Shown: positions 25,445-37,220 of the stretch, one piece after another
How positions within the stretch are numbered: the stretch's first letter is position 1
Layout of the letters: each line of letters begins with the position of its first letter
Assembly: GCA_028564675.1 (NCBI GenBank)
Contig: JAOVVO010000032.1
Coordinates: 186,001-250,000, forward strand
DNA: 64,000 nucleotides
Direction of reading: 5' to 3'
From: Onchocerca lupi
Taxonomy: Eukaryota; Nematoda; Chromadorea; Rhabditida; Onchocercidae
Position numbers and translations under genes: made by a program
Notes under the pieces: generated by a model
Databases searched by the model: none
What the model was told of the DNA's origin: nothing
The model's input: only the letters and a program-made list of their open reading frames with translations

Positions 25445-28400
25445 ATGGATGTAAAGATTGGTTTGACCACGAAAGAAGCATTTGGAAGACTTTGCGATAT
25501 ATTGGAATCTGAAATCGACAAGGAAAGTAAACTTATTGCTGAGTCGTTTGCATTCAGGTAACATTCCTCTGATTAAGTATTATTGCAGGTCATGAGTACT
25601 CCATCAAATCTTATTTGCTTTATCAATTAGTCGGTTCCAAATTAAGCTTGATATGAATATGAATTTGCAATAGATATTCAGGTTCTTGTCATTTGAACTT
25701 ATATTCGAATGTGTGCACATGAGTTCAGTCAGATCGTCACAATGAATTAAACAGAGTGTCTTAAAATCCCTGGTACTGAAAACATGAGTCTTTAATATAG
25801 AGGTTTTAAGACATTCTGTGATCTGATTGTGCGCATATACATCCAGAGTTTTTATATTTCAATAAATTTTCAGATTTTTGGCCCATAATTCACTGATCAC
25901 TGGAAGCTTTTGTATCATTTATGCAGTAGCTTCAATTGTTTGTTGCCTTGTGTTATTGACTTGCAATTTGCTTAGGTTCATTAATTCTATATATATTTAC
26001 ATATCTACTTTCTGGATTATTTGATTTGTAAGATGATGTTTACTTGTACTGAAATTAAAGAAAAGCTGAATAAATTTAAGCGAAAAATTATTTTGTGAAA
26101 CACATTTAGAGATTGCACTTTATTCGATCAGTTCGCATCAGTTTTGTTCTTGACCATAACAGTATTTAACATCTGCCATTCATTAAAAGCATATCGTACT
26201 CAACGATTTACTATTGTTGCAAGAGCCTTAAATATTCTGAATATTCTGAAACCACTGAAAGAAGAGGATTTTGAATATGAACATCTTTATACACCGTCAT
26301 CTGATGCTATCAGTTTACAATGGACGTATAGAGATCAGAAGGTAATTTTTATTTAATGTTTTGTTCCTTCGTTGTATTTGAATCGTTTCATGTAAGTACC
26401 GAGAGATGCAATTTATGTTTGATAAGAAATGACCTTTTTATCAAACCATATTTGGGAATAACTTCTTTTGTTGTATTAGGATCTAGTGATACATGCATAG
26501 CAAAAGTGTGATAGAGGTTTGTAAAATGCTTTCCGCTTTAGACAGCTTATATTGAGGTTGCATTCAGTGGATTTCTTTAGCAGAAGAAATTTTTCTGCAG
26601 TTTGATTCATGGTCGAGTTCTTGGCTTACAATTATGAACATAATCAGCAGGTTGTGCTTCTCCGATTAATTCCGTCAAGATCAGTGGTTGCTGACTCGAT
26701 ATTTCCCAAAGAAATTTTTAAAATAAATGAAAAAAGCCATCATTAGATGCTGAAAAGAATTAAAAACTATTATATAAGAGGACGTATATTATTTTAGTTA
26801 GTGAATGTGCCCTGGATGCTTTTGGTAGATGGTGATGTGATAGAACTTCGTGCTGGACAATCATCACCATGCCGATGTATGTCACAACATGGTGATATCA
26901 TTGATTTGGGAGATAAACCACGATTTCTAGAAATATTGTGTCCCGAAACTCATGGTGTATGTTTGTTTTTCTTTCTTTCTTTTTTTTTTTTTTTTTTTTG
27001 CGAAATATTTAGAATGCCTTGACATTTTGCTCAATTTCTAACTATTTGATATTTCTTTCAGTTTCAAGTTCGCATTACAATTTTTTAGATACTTCCATCA
27101 AAATCCACATTATGGAAAATTATTGAACCGCCAATTGTTGAACATATACGTTCAGCTTTTCGTAATCACGACAAGAAACATACGAATCTGTTGAATTCAG
27201 AAATCGATATGACACTTCATTTTATCCTTGAACGATGCCTTTTACTGTTCATATTCTTGATTACACTTACATTACGTTATTTTCGGTATGTGCTCACAAC
27301 TTGGTATATTAAGTAAATGAATTAAAGTAATCTTGGAGTCGTAAAAGCAGATTTTCGTTACAGAAATTCGAACTTATTAAAATCCGATAATTCTGCTCCT
27401 TAAAATTGGTTATTTAAGGTATTTTTTTGTGGCGAGGGAAAATATCGTCCATTTTTTGGTTGATATGTCACTGATTCTTCTTCCTTTGCTAGGACCCATG
27501 ATTCCAGTCTTCTGCTTGATTGGAAAGTTATGGTATTTTTTGAAATTGTGAATCTAATCTCTCATAAATCTTTTTGTGGGCTGACACGACAAAACAATTA
27601 ACGTCGGAATATTATGGGCTTCCTAAGTACATCGAAAATTCGTGTGATTTCTAGGATGACCAGGAACCATTCACGTGCCAGTCATTGGGTAGATTAAATA
27701 GAACTGTCTTTAAAAGATACAGCTTCTTTCATTGTGCAGTTGCGTAATCAAATAACATTTTGGAATAATGATTTGACAACACCAATATTTTTTTTATTCC
27801 AACATTGTTCATTCTGAATAGGAGATTTCCGTTAAGAAGTTATGAAGATTGTTTCATATTTTAGTGCCAAACTTATTAATTAAAAGTTCCACTAATCGTT
27901 TTGAGGAGTTTGGGTTTTGTTTTGGGTGACGACTGCAATTTGCGACATAGCGAATCAAATTCGGAAGTTGTCGCAGCTCGCATTTTTGTTAACAGGAATA
28001 GAAAAGGATCAATTACCAATGGTTTTAAGACGATTTATCAATATTTTACAGGTAGCAATTTTAAAATAATGGAGTTGAGAAATTAATGTTCCAAGAATAT
28101 TGATTTGCGTGTCTTATTTTAGGTCATTTTCACACTTCAATGGATTTTGTTTTCACGTGCGGTGGTCTTACGTCCTGTACTTTCCTGGATAAAAAAGGAT
28201 TGCTTTCATGGCCAAATTCAACAATCGAAAAAGTGCTGTGCTTTCATTCTGATGGAAAAGGTGTAGATTATACGAATTCCTCAAAATTTTCTTCAAAGTT
28301 TTTCATTATCTTATTTTGCATAATTCTGTGCTTTTTATTCATTCTTTCTACATGTTCGAAGTTTCTAGTATTTTTTTAAAGGCGTGGAACGAAAACTGGT

Positions 28401-31400
28401 GCCGAAAATCTTGGATTTAACAATGAATGGAGTTGAATCTTTCCCTGTACACTTCGATGACTCTTCATGGTTGTTGCATGTTATCACTAATGTTTTTTTC
28501 AACAAATTTTTTCCTGATGTGCAAACACTTTTTATTCTTGTTATAACAATTCAGGGAATGCTATAAAGGATCTTTACTGCCATTTGGAATCAGTAGTATT
28601 TTGAATGGTTGCTCTTTACTGCCAGACTATACGTTGTTCCTGGATCACATCAACAATATTTCGGAAACTGTGCCAAACACTATTGCAATTTCTAATCGAC
28701 ACTGTTTATGTCCCTTAACTCAATTATTAGGGTGAGAATTCTTATCATCACTTTCCTGACATTTCATTTAAAAATTCGATTTAATTAGTACTCTGTGCTC
28801 ATATTATTTCAGTTGAAACTAAATTGTCTGAAAGTCAAAGTATTAAGATAATAATCCAATAGTGTCAAACATCCATAATGTTCTGTTGAGTATTAGTAAA
28901 GTCATTGAAACATAAAAAGGACCAAGAACCAAGAATATAAACTATTTCAAATATTTGCAGGATTGGTGACGAGGTTTTAGGAAAGTTTAATGCTTCAGAT
29001 ACAAAAACGATAGGCTTTTATAAACGATTACAAGGTGAAGGATCTGATAACGAGTAAGTTTGGCATTTGTTTTATTGTTTATATTAATTCCGAACACTTT
29101 ATATTTACTTTATGGCCGGTATTACCTTGCAGTTACAAGCATAGCTTTTTGTAATCAAATCTAAAAAAATTTTATATTTTAGTGACACATTTTTTGTTTG
29201 TAAAATTCAATGATTTTTATGTTTGATAATAAGTGGCAGAATTTAGATTGCGGAAGTTCCGAATGCCATTGGAAAACGCATTCGTGACAATAACGAAAGA
29301 TGCAACATCGAAATATTATCATATAATGAGTCAGGGAACAGCTGATTTATTACTTAATGCTTGCACTCATGTATGGTGTGAAAATTTTTTAGAACCATAT
29401 ACGCCAAATTTGCACAAACGAGTTCTTGACTTTTATCAGCGCAACACAATGACCGGGTTTGTTTAATTGGTCCTCTTTATTATGCGTTTGTTTTTTACTC
29501 CTTTTTCGAGTAATTTGAAACCTTGATCTACGATGATAATCAAATCACGAATATTTGTTTAAATACACTAAGGAACAAAATGGTATGATTAATATTATGA
29601 AGATTAAGAATGTGAATAAGAAGTGCTTCATATATTTCGTAAGAAGTGTTAGATGAAAATGCTCCAGATTTTGTTTGGTTCTTGGCTATCGAACATTGGG
29701 TTGCACGATTTCGGATACTTTAAGTGGAAAATATATCGATGTTTCATTACTGGAAAAATATGAGAAAGTTAAAGAAAGAATTTCAATTCCGAGGGCAATT
29801 AGTCTTGATATGGAACTTTTAAAGGGATTTTATCGTCAGTCATTTTTGCATACTGCTTATGAATGCTTTGAGGAAGTGATGCATGAACAAACATTATGTG
29901 GTTTGCTTGCCCTTCAATATCAGGTCAACTTTTTAAATCTTCAAAATAAGTATTTTTTTTTTTAATTTAATCATCATATTATCTTGCTTAATATGTATTG
30001 CATGTAAGTTTCATAATCATATAAATTATCTACTTTTTATAAGTTTTAAGGCTCGAAGTGACGTCGTTCAACTGATAGAACAATTGGGCCATGCTTGCGT
30101 TCGATTCATTTACTTTTCAAAGGAAAATGAATTGCGTAGTCGAGTTTTTGCTGAAAAATTGGGCTTAGAAGCAGGATGGAATTGTCATATATCATTAGTT
30201 AGTGAAGGTGAAGTATTGGCCACCACAGAAAGCTATTATTGGAATCGTAGGTTTCAAATATTGGTTCTATCTAATTTCTATTGCCATTTAAACTATGGAA
30301 ACGGCAGATTTTTCTCTTTTTGTCATAATTAATTCCTTTAAATAAATTTTACATTCGAATTTCTTAAATATTCAAAAAATTGAAGCATATTTGTCTATTA
30401 CTACACAATGATTATTTTTCATTGCGATTATTCAGGCTTGTTATGATAACCAAATTATTTCTTAGAATTTGATTATCAGTGAAATCCTATTGAAATAATT
30501 GCTACAGTCATCTATAATTAATTTTATGATATAATCTATTGATGGACCAAGCTTCATCATTAGAACTTTCCGAAAAATTTCTTGTCTAAAATATAAATAC
30601 ATTTCATTTCTTCAATAAATCAGAATTTGCAGATGAGCGATATGAAGTTTTTGATTTAAGCAAATATCCTCATCGACATCCAACAGAATTAGCATTGCAT
30701 CGTTCAGCTACTTGGTCTGAACGTTTTCCATTACAGCAAAGTCGTTGTTCAATAGGAAATATTTTCAGGTACTATCAGATTACTTATTTTTATTAATTTA
30801 CTGAAATACTAGAAGTGCTTAGTCTCCATCAGTATTAAAATAATAAAGTAGCATGTAATTTTCACTTTAAGTTTTAATTTCTTGAATTGAAGTTTATTCA
30901 AATTCTATCTAAATCTGGATTCCTTTAATTGTGTAGGGCTGGCAACTGTCAACATGCTTAAAGAATATGGTGAGCATTTATTAAGATTTTTAGCTGAAAC
31001 ATTCATCAATTATTAGAAGAAACAAAAAGATTCATAAATTTTTTATTTCAGAAATTTTAATCGAAGTAAGTATGATCTATGTTCGTCATCATTTATACTT
31101 AAGCAATTATCTTCAAGATCGGTTTGTTTACCATAAATTTCGTTCTTTTTTTTTTCCAATTTTATGCTTACACCACAAATCTTAGTGCATAATGGAAATA
31201 AATTTCTTTCCAGGAAGCTTCATTAAAAAAGTGTCACAGTCATCATTCAGTAGATTCATATAACGAAGAAACAGGACCAGGGCTTTTTCCGAATAAAGCG
31301 AAATTACCATCAGGTTGGCGTGGAATAGAACAGTTAGATTTCTTATATTTAGAAAGATCCAAATGTTGAAATTTTTTCTATATTTTCATTTCAATTCAGA

Positions 31401-34234
31401 ATTTCATTTCAGGAATCGAAAATATACGTCCTCACTTAGAGAATGTTGATAATGTTCCACTTTTGGTTAATCTTTTCACGGATTGTGATCATTTTTCTTG
31501 TCAAAAAATGATTGAGATAATGCAGGTTATCTGGATTTCGTTTTCTAATTTTTTTAACTGCTAAAGAGGTTGCATGAGGCTGACGTGTCTTTCTCGATCT
31601 GTTATACATTGGAATGTTCTCTGAACCCTTTTTAGATTAACAAATTATATTCTTTTGATTTCTCAGACTGCTCGAATCATGATTTCTGAAATACTTCAGT
31701 TTTATTTTTAAGGGAAGTTTATCTCCATTCTGTTTTCTCATTTTTGAATTATTAGAATTCTGTTTTAATTAGATCATTACAATTCAGGATTATGGTGAAG
31801 TGGTGCTTGTTGTTGGTTCATCGTTAAATTATTTCAACACCAACATCTTTAGTCAAGTTCGATTTTGATTTTTTTGAAAAGCATAGTCTCGGAATTTTTT
31901 TTCGTGTTCTGCAAATTTCTAATAGTTTTTTCTTCATTTTTTTCTTTCATAGGGAAACTGTTCAATAAGTATCGAACCGCAGCATCCAGCTTTGTGTAGC
32001 AGGAAAATTTCTCAGAATGATAGTGAGCTGAAAAAAGCATCAATTATCGCTACTTTGCTCATGGGATTATGTTGTGATATTGTTGTATTTCCAAATCAGG
32101 TACTTAAATTATTATACATTTGATTTCATGCGCAGTTCATCCAAATAGCAGGTGAAATAATAATCAGTGATGTCCTAAATTTTTGTCGGATTCGCATTCT
32201 AATACAGCAAGTGGTCAATGGTTATGAACAAATAATGTTAACAAATAACCATTTCATAGTTCTTAACCCGTGTTTCCTAATTAACAGTTGATTGCTCAGT
32301 TTTATATTTTCCAACTATTTTATTAATTTTTTCGCAAGACATGTAGAAATAATGCCATTATTGATAGTCTAATCAGCTAATAAATTAATCGGAAAGGCAT
32401 AACGATTGAATTTGTAAAAAAAAGTTTTAATTCGATTTTCTACGCAATCAATTCCTTTTTGATAGTTTATTAAAACTTTAGCACTATTTATTTATTCAAA
32501 TGATGAAAGGTTTATTCAAATAATAAAAGATATTAATTTATTCAAATTAGCACCTTTTTAAAAAATTTCATGTCTTCATTCCAGACTATGGACCTTATTT
32601 CGTTAATCACTTTTTGTCGGCATCAGTTGGGGACATTTCGTTCCTCTTTTCTATTTTTCCTGTTCTCATCAACAACAGTTACGCTGCAACAACTTTTTAC
32701 TTTGTTGTTTCTTCCGAATCTTTTATCCGTTTTTCAGGTTTGCATCATAAAAACATTAAAAGCATTAAAACAAAAAAGCATTTTTTTTTCTTAAGATTCC
32801 AGCACAAAGCACTTTGATTTTTCATAGACTTTTTTCATTATATATTTGAAAAATCTGTATCCATCCATTTATTTAACATGAACCAAATTCAAAATTTTAT
32901 CTTTATTAAATAGAGAAAAAAAGAGATTGATATGTTTTAGTTCTTTTTATTTATAATTAAGTGATTTGTGTTTAGGTCTTTTTATTCATAATTGTATATA
33001 TACCATTATTAGCTTCATCATTGATGGCTTCATCGCATAAATTTGATGAAAATCGCGATGAAATAGCACCGAAAAATGTTTCTTCAGCTCCGAAACGTAC
33101 CGTACATCGTGCAATTATTTATTTCTCAATAAATTTTCTTCCGTCTCTTATTGTCGTCTGTCTTATTTATTACAACACTGTAAGTTCAACTTAATTGTTT
33201 TTTCATTATCATAGAATAGAAATATTTAGCAGAATTCTTGCAATAAAATAGGATTTTTACCAAAAATCACTAATTGTTTGAAAACATCCATGAGATGGAA
33301 TATCGCTTAAACAAGTTTTCTGAGGCAAATATTTATTGTCTTTCTAAATAATATATATCAGGTCGTGATAACTGGAAGGAATTACGAGAATCAAGGAAGT
33401 TCCAACTGTTCGTTTTGTCCTACCAATCATGCCGTTATTATTGGGCAGCATGTTGCTTCCTTTTATGTACTTCAAATTTTCTTTTTTTCCTAATATTTTA
33501 AAAACCGCTAAGATTTAGATTTGAATAATATGCAATGCTAAAATTATTGAAAAATAATTAGAATCTCTACAGCTTTTTACATCATTATTTTAATTTAACA
33601 TAACTCCATTTTAGTTGGTTCTCTATTTATGTACTTTATCAATGGGTTTCGTCCACTTTCGTGATAATTGCTGGGCGAAATATCCATCGGATAATTATTA
33701 TTGGATAGCCACTATGTGTTGCATCATTTTTATGCAGGTGTGGAATCGAAATTTATATTTATTACTTGATGAAAATTGATTTGAAGAAATCTTATTTCTT
33801 CTAATAATATAATATGTCATATGACTTTGCTGATTTTGGCATAATCTTTTTTTATCATGCAATATTACGCTTTAAAATATATAGATCTAAGCTTCTAATG
33901 GAGATATAAAATATATAGATTAAAGCTTCTAATGGTGATGTTTAAAATATATAAATTAAAGCTTCTAAAATTTCTAATCGATGCAAATCAGAACCCAAAT
34001 AGATTTTAATTTTTGTTCTTTCAGATCGCTTACACAAATCTGTCATGTGGCTCATTGTTGATTTATATTTCTGAGTGCAACATTTGGATAACAGTGGTTT
34101 CATTTCTCTGGATAATTGTCATTGTTATTATTGGCGAACTGTGCAAGTTTCGTTTTATTAAACTTTATCACCGTGACCAACGAAGAAGGAAACTTAGTTT
34201 CAACACGAAATTAGGAATGAATTCACCATATTAA
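25445..34234 (+). CDS. TMEM94: TMEM94/ERMA-like P-type-ATPase-related membrane protein
   Basis: Twenty-six exons with consistent phases give 1226 residues (human TMEM94 is about 1356): 25445-25557, 25874-25975, 26110-26341, 26798-26956, 27089-27285, 27419-27532, 27906-28051, 28123-28260, 28382-28469, 28555-28731, 28961-29053, 29247-29456, 29668-29923, 30051-30246, 30624-30768, 30893-30969, 31052-31065, 31214-31313, 31413-31525, 31788-31856, 31953-32099, 32585-32737, 32976-33179, 33362-33466, 33615-33737 and 34025-34234. Family matches recalled from human TMEM94 include LQWTYRDQK, LLVDGDVIELR, SQGTADLLLNACT, RVLDFYQR, ACVRFIYFS, EAGWNCHISL and IRPHLENVDNVPLL. Pairs of N-terminal membrane segments and a C-terminal membrane block flank the cytosolic part. 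The phosphorylation-site region reads DKKGLLS (Asp377) rather than canonical DKTGTLT. The protein ends with a GMN motif (LGMNSPY). Human TMEM94 has been reported as an ER magnesium pump. Exons 15-17 are the least certain. Confidence 0.93.
33871..33970. repeat. Three tandem copies, about 35 bp, in TMEM94-like last intron
   Basis: Three successive copies of AAAATATATAGAT, AAGCTTCTAATGG-type units have a period of 35-36 bp and minor divergence. The repeat is wholly intronic. Confidence 0.8.
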
Positions 34235-37220
34235 CATACTTGTCTTCACATTGTAATTGTAATTTGTTTTGAAATTCACGTTTATTCCATTAGCAGAAAG
34301 CTCAATCAAGGAGTAGTTTTTATTTTACGATACGATAAATGATTGTGATCCATAATATTTGATTCCTTGGAAAAACGGTATTTATATCGAAAAAATGATT
34401 CTTAATGTCAAAAAATTTCTACCTATAAGAGTAAGGGTGAATTGTAGTTTTTGACATCATGTAAGGATTTTTATTTGGCTAACAGCTTTCTCAACTCCAA
34501 TTTTTGGATTTGTAATATACTGTTTTTGGACTTACTTTTCATTACCCTATGTGATTAAGATGGCTAAGAATGACTAAGAATGATAAAAACCATGGTCAAA
34601 GTTTATTCGCAGTGGGAACCAAATTCAGAATCTGAATATCTATACGCTGTCTGTATTCTTTAAATAAAAGGTCCAGCTGCCATCATGATGATAAGTTCTG
34701 TTTCGTTTTTAATCTTTTTTAAGAGAAGATATACTGATTTTATTTTTTTTTTTTACTGATTCATGGATCTCAATAATGTTTTATCTAGAAATGTTCTCTT
34801 CGCTCAATAAAAATTTTCCTGAAACAGATATTCTAAAACAAGACAAAAATTCAGTCGAGCTCAACTTTGTGTGGTTTCTGTCATTATTTTATTTGAATGT
34901 ATATTATTTTATGAAAGAATATTCATTATTTTATTTTCGAATTTTGTGGAAAAGGTATTATGAGGACCGTTTTTTGATTGGCGTGGTCATTCATTCGTTA
35001 TGTCCGTTCAAATCGAATTACTGGACGAGATTGAAGAATTCGTTAGAATCATTGCTATTGAAAACGTAATTGAGAAAATTACGAAGAAAGTGTGATATTC
35101 CTATTCACTTGCAAACAATGCATCAATGAATGTCAAATATAAACTTCCCATAAGAGTTTGATACATAAAGTAAGAAGCAATAGATTGGAAGCTGAGGTTA
35201 TTTCGATAAATTGGATGAAATGTTAGAAATTACTTTTCCATCCGGTTTTCTTGGACTTTTTTTCGTTTTCTGGGCTTCACTTTACCATGCAAATTCATTA
35301 GAACGTTAACTATATGTAAATTCCTGATTTTGAATATAACTGTACTGCAAATTTTGGAAATCCGCTTCTTCTCTGATTACACGATCAAATTTGTCTTTAT
35401 TCGCCTGATCAAGTTGAATTTATCTGCTCTTTCAAATGGAAAAATGGAAAAAGTGTTCGGACGTGAGACATTTGCGATTTTTTTTTTTTCGGAATAATAT
35501 AGTTGACTGTCATGACTTAGTTGATTGATTAGCTAACTGCAGAGTTCTGGTCGTTAAATTCAAAATTCGAGAACATAAATCTCATAGAAGCATGGCGAGC
35601 CGAATGTTACTGGATTATTTGAAAACAATGAAACAGTGAAACAAGGAGGCAATTAATCATTCACGCTATTCGCTATCATTATTTCTGAAGTTTCTTCAAG
35701 GAATTATTGAATAATTCAAATAAGTTGATTCGCTCAATGACGAATGCAAATAGTGCCGTCCAAATAATCGTCAGGATATGCTTGCAACAAATTGTATTTC
35801 TGGCTTAGTGCATTTTCTTTTTCAGAATAATTCGTTCGCACTGTATTTAATATTGATTTGTGCAGTTATATTTTGTGTTTTGATTTCTTCTCCCGTCGGA
35901 TTTTTTGTACAGTTATATCATAAAAAATGATACTGTCAAAATTTGGAAAAGTCATACTTTCATAATAAACTTCTCAACTCAGCTTTATATTCTTGAAGTT
36001 ATTTGGACATTAAATTAAATATGCAGTTTCTGTTTTGCGCTTGATACTAATAAAATTTCCGTTCAAAGAAATATCAGGACAGTCGAAATCAATTTATCAC
36101 ACTAAATGCTTGATTGCAGTATGTAAGTTATTAATGCGAAATTTGGGAGGGAGATTCATTTTATAATACAATTTTTTCGAAATTTAAATTCATTTTATGA
36201 GGGAAATTCCATTCATACAAAAAAATGGCAAGAAATAGATGACAATCTATAAATTACACAATACAAGTTCATCACAAACATTAAATCTCTTTAATATGAG
36301 ATTGACAAAAAAATTGAAATTTGACTTGATTATTTTGAAATACTGAGAAAATAAAACATTTAATGACACTTTCACTTCAAATCATCCATAGGTGCGGAAC
36401 CAACAAACTCCTTCGGCATATATTTATTAGACGTAGAACTCAAATTTAATGAATTCGATAGTAACGGTGATTCTGTTCGTAATGTCGCTCATCAGTATTA
36501 CCTTGAATTATTTGCATATATGAAAGATTTTACATACATATAGAAACACAGAAAAGACTTGACCCCTGACCTCATACCTTCTTAAAACAATAACAACAAC
36601 TTATCCAATAATGTCATTCTATAATTCGCAGTTGCAACTAAAACGCGGGAGAAACTACATACATGGAAATATATAACGTGAGACATAAATTTGAATAATG
36701 TTGACAATCAGATAGTTTCTCCCGCGTTTTAGTTGTAAGCGCGAATTATGAAATAACACCATTAGATGAGCATTGTTTTGTTTGTAGGAAGACATGAGGT
36801 CAGGGATCGAGCGTTTTCTCAGTGTTTCTATAATTGTATATTCTGTTTGTTTTGTTTTTGCCTGATAAAGTTCCAAATCAGTTTTTTTTTTAAACTTTTT
36901 TACGGATACCTCAATTTTTTTTGCAATATTTTTTATACATAACTTGGTTTTTATTTATTGTTTCCTTTCATTTTCAGTTCTGATTATTTATAAGTGCTTG
37001 AGATTCAAATTCATTCGCTAAGAATTGCAAGACTTTTTGAATTAAATAGGATTAGAAAATCATTTGATTTCATTTCCTAAATCCGTCAGCGGGATTGCCA
37101 TTTATAGTGACATCAATGAAGTGCTTTTATATAATTTAAAATGTTTAAATTCTATTTGTTATCTTTTTTCCGATTTTAGCTGTTTATTTAGCAGAGACTT
37201 AGAGTAGAACGTTTGAAAAT
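34235..37220. other. Intergenic region between TMEM94-like and geminin
   Basis: Apart from the inverted-repeat element at 36541-36830 I see no gene. A 97-codon open frame at 34776-35069 starts with ATG but has no recognisable domain, splice context or family similarity; it is best treated as chance. AATAAA near 34662 could serve TMEM94 3' end formation. Confidence 0.5.
36541..36830. mobile_element. MITE-like element with long terminal inverted repeats
   Basis: The 290-bp block starts TAGAAACAC and ends GTGTTTCTA. The arms match for well over 100 bp with indels: the outer part includes CTGACCTCAT on the left and its complement on the right, and the inner part is CTAAAACGCGGGAGAAACTA (left, ending about 36657) against its complement (from about 36712). 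TA lies immediately outside both ends, consistent with a TA target duplication as for Tc1/mariner-type MITEs. It has no coding capacity. It lies 390 bp upstream of the geminin start codon. Confidence 0.8.

Noticed and set aside
28470..28554. Extension of TMEM94-like exon 9 through LLHVITN
   Set aside because: All donors there give the wrong phase for the next exon; TG|GTTGTT keeps phase and the exact six-residue spacing after the conserved Trp seen in human TMEM94.
34776..35069. 97-codon plus-strand open frame starting with ATG
   Set aside because: No recognisable family and no acceptor or leader signal that convinces; long for the composition but not beyond chance in 64 kb.
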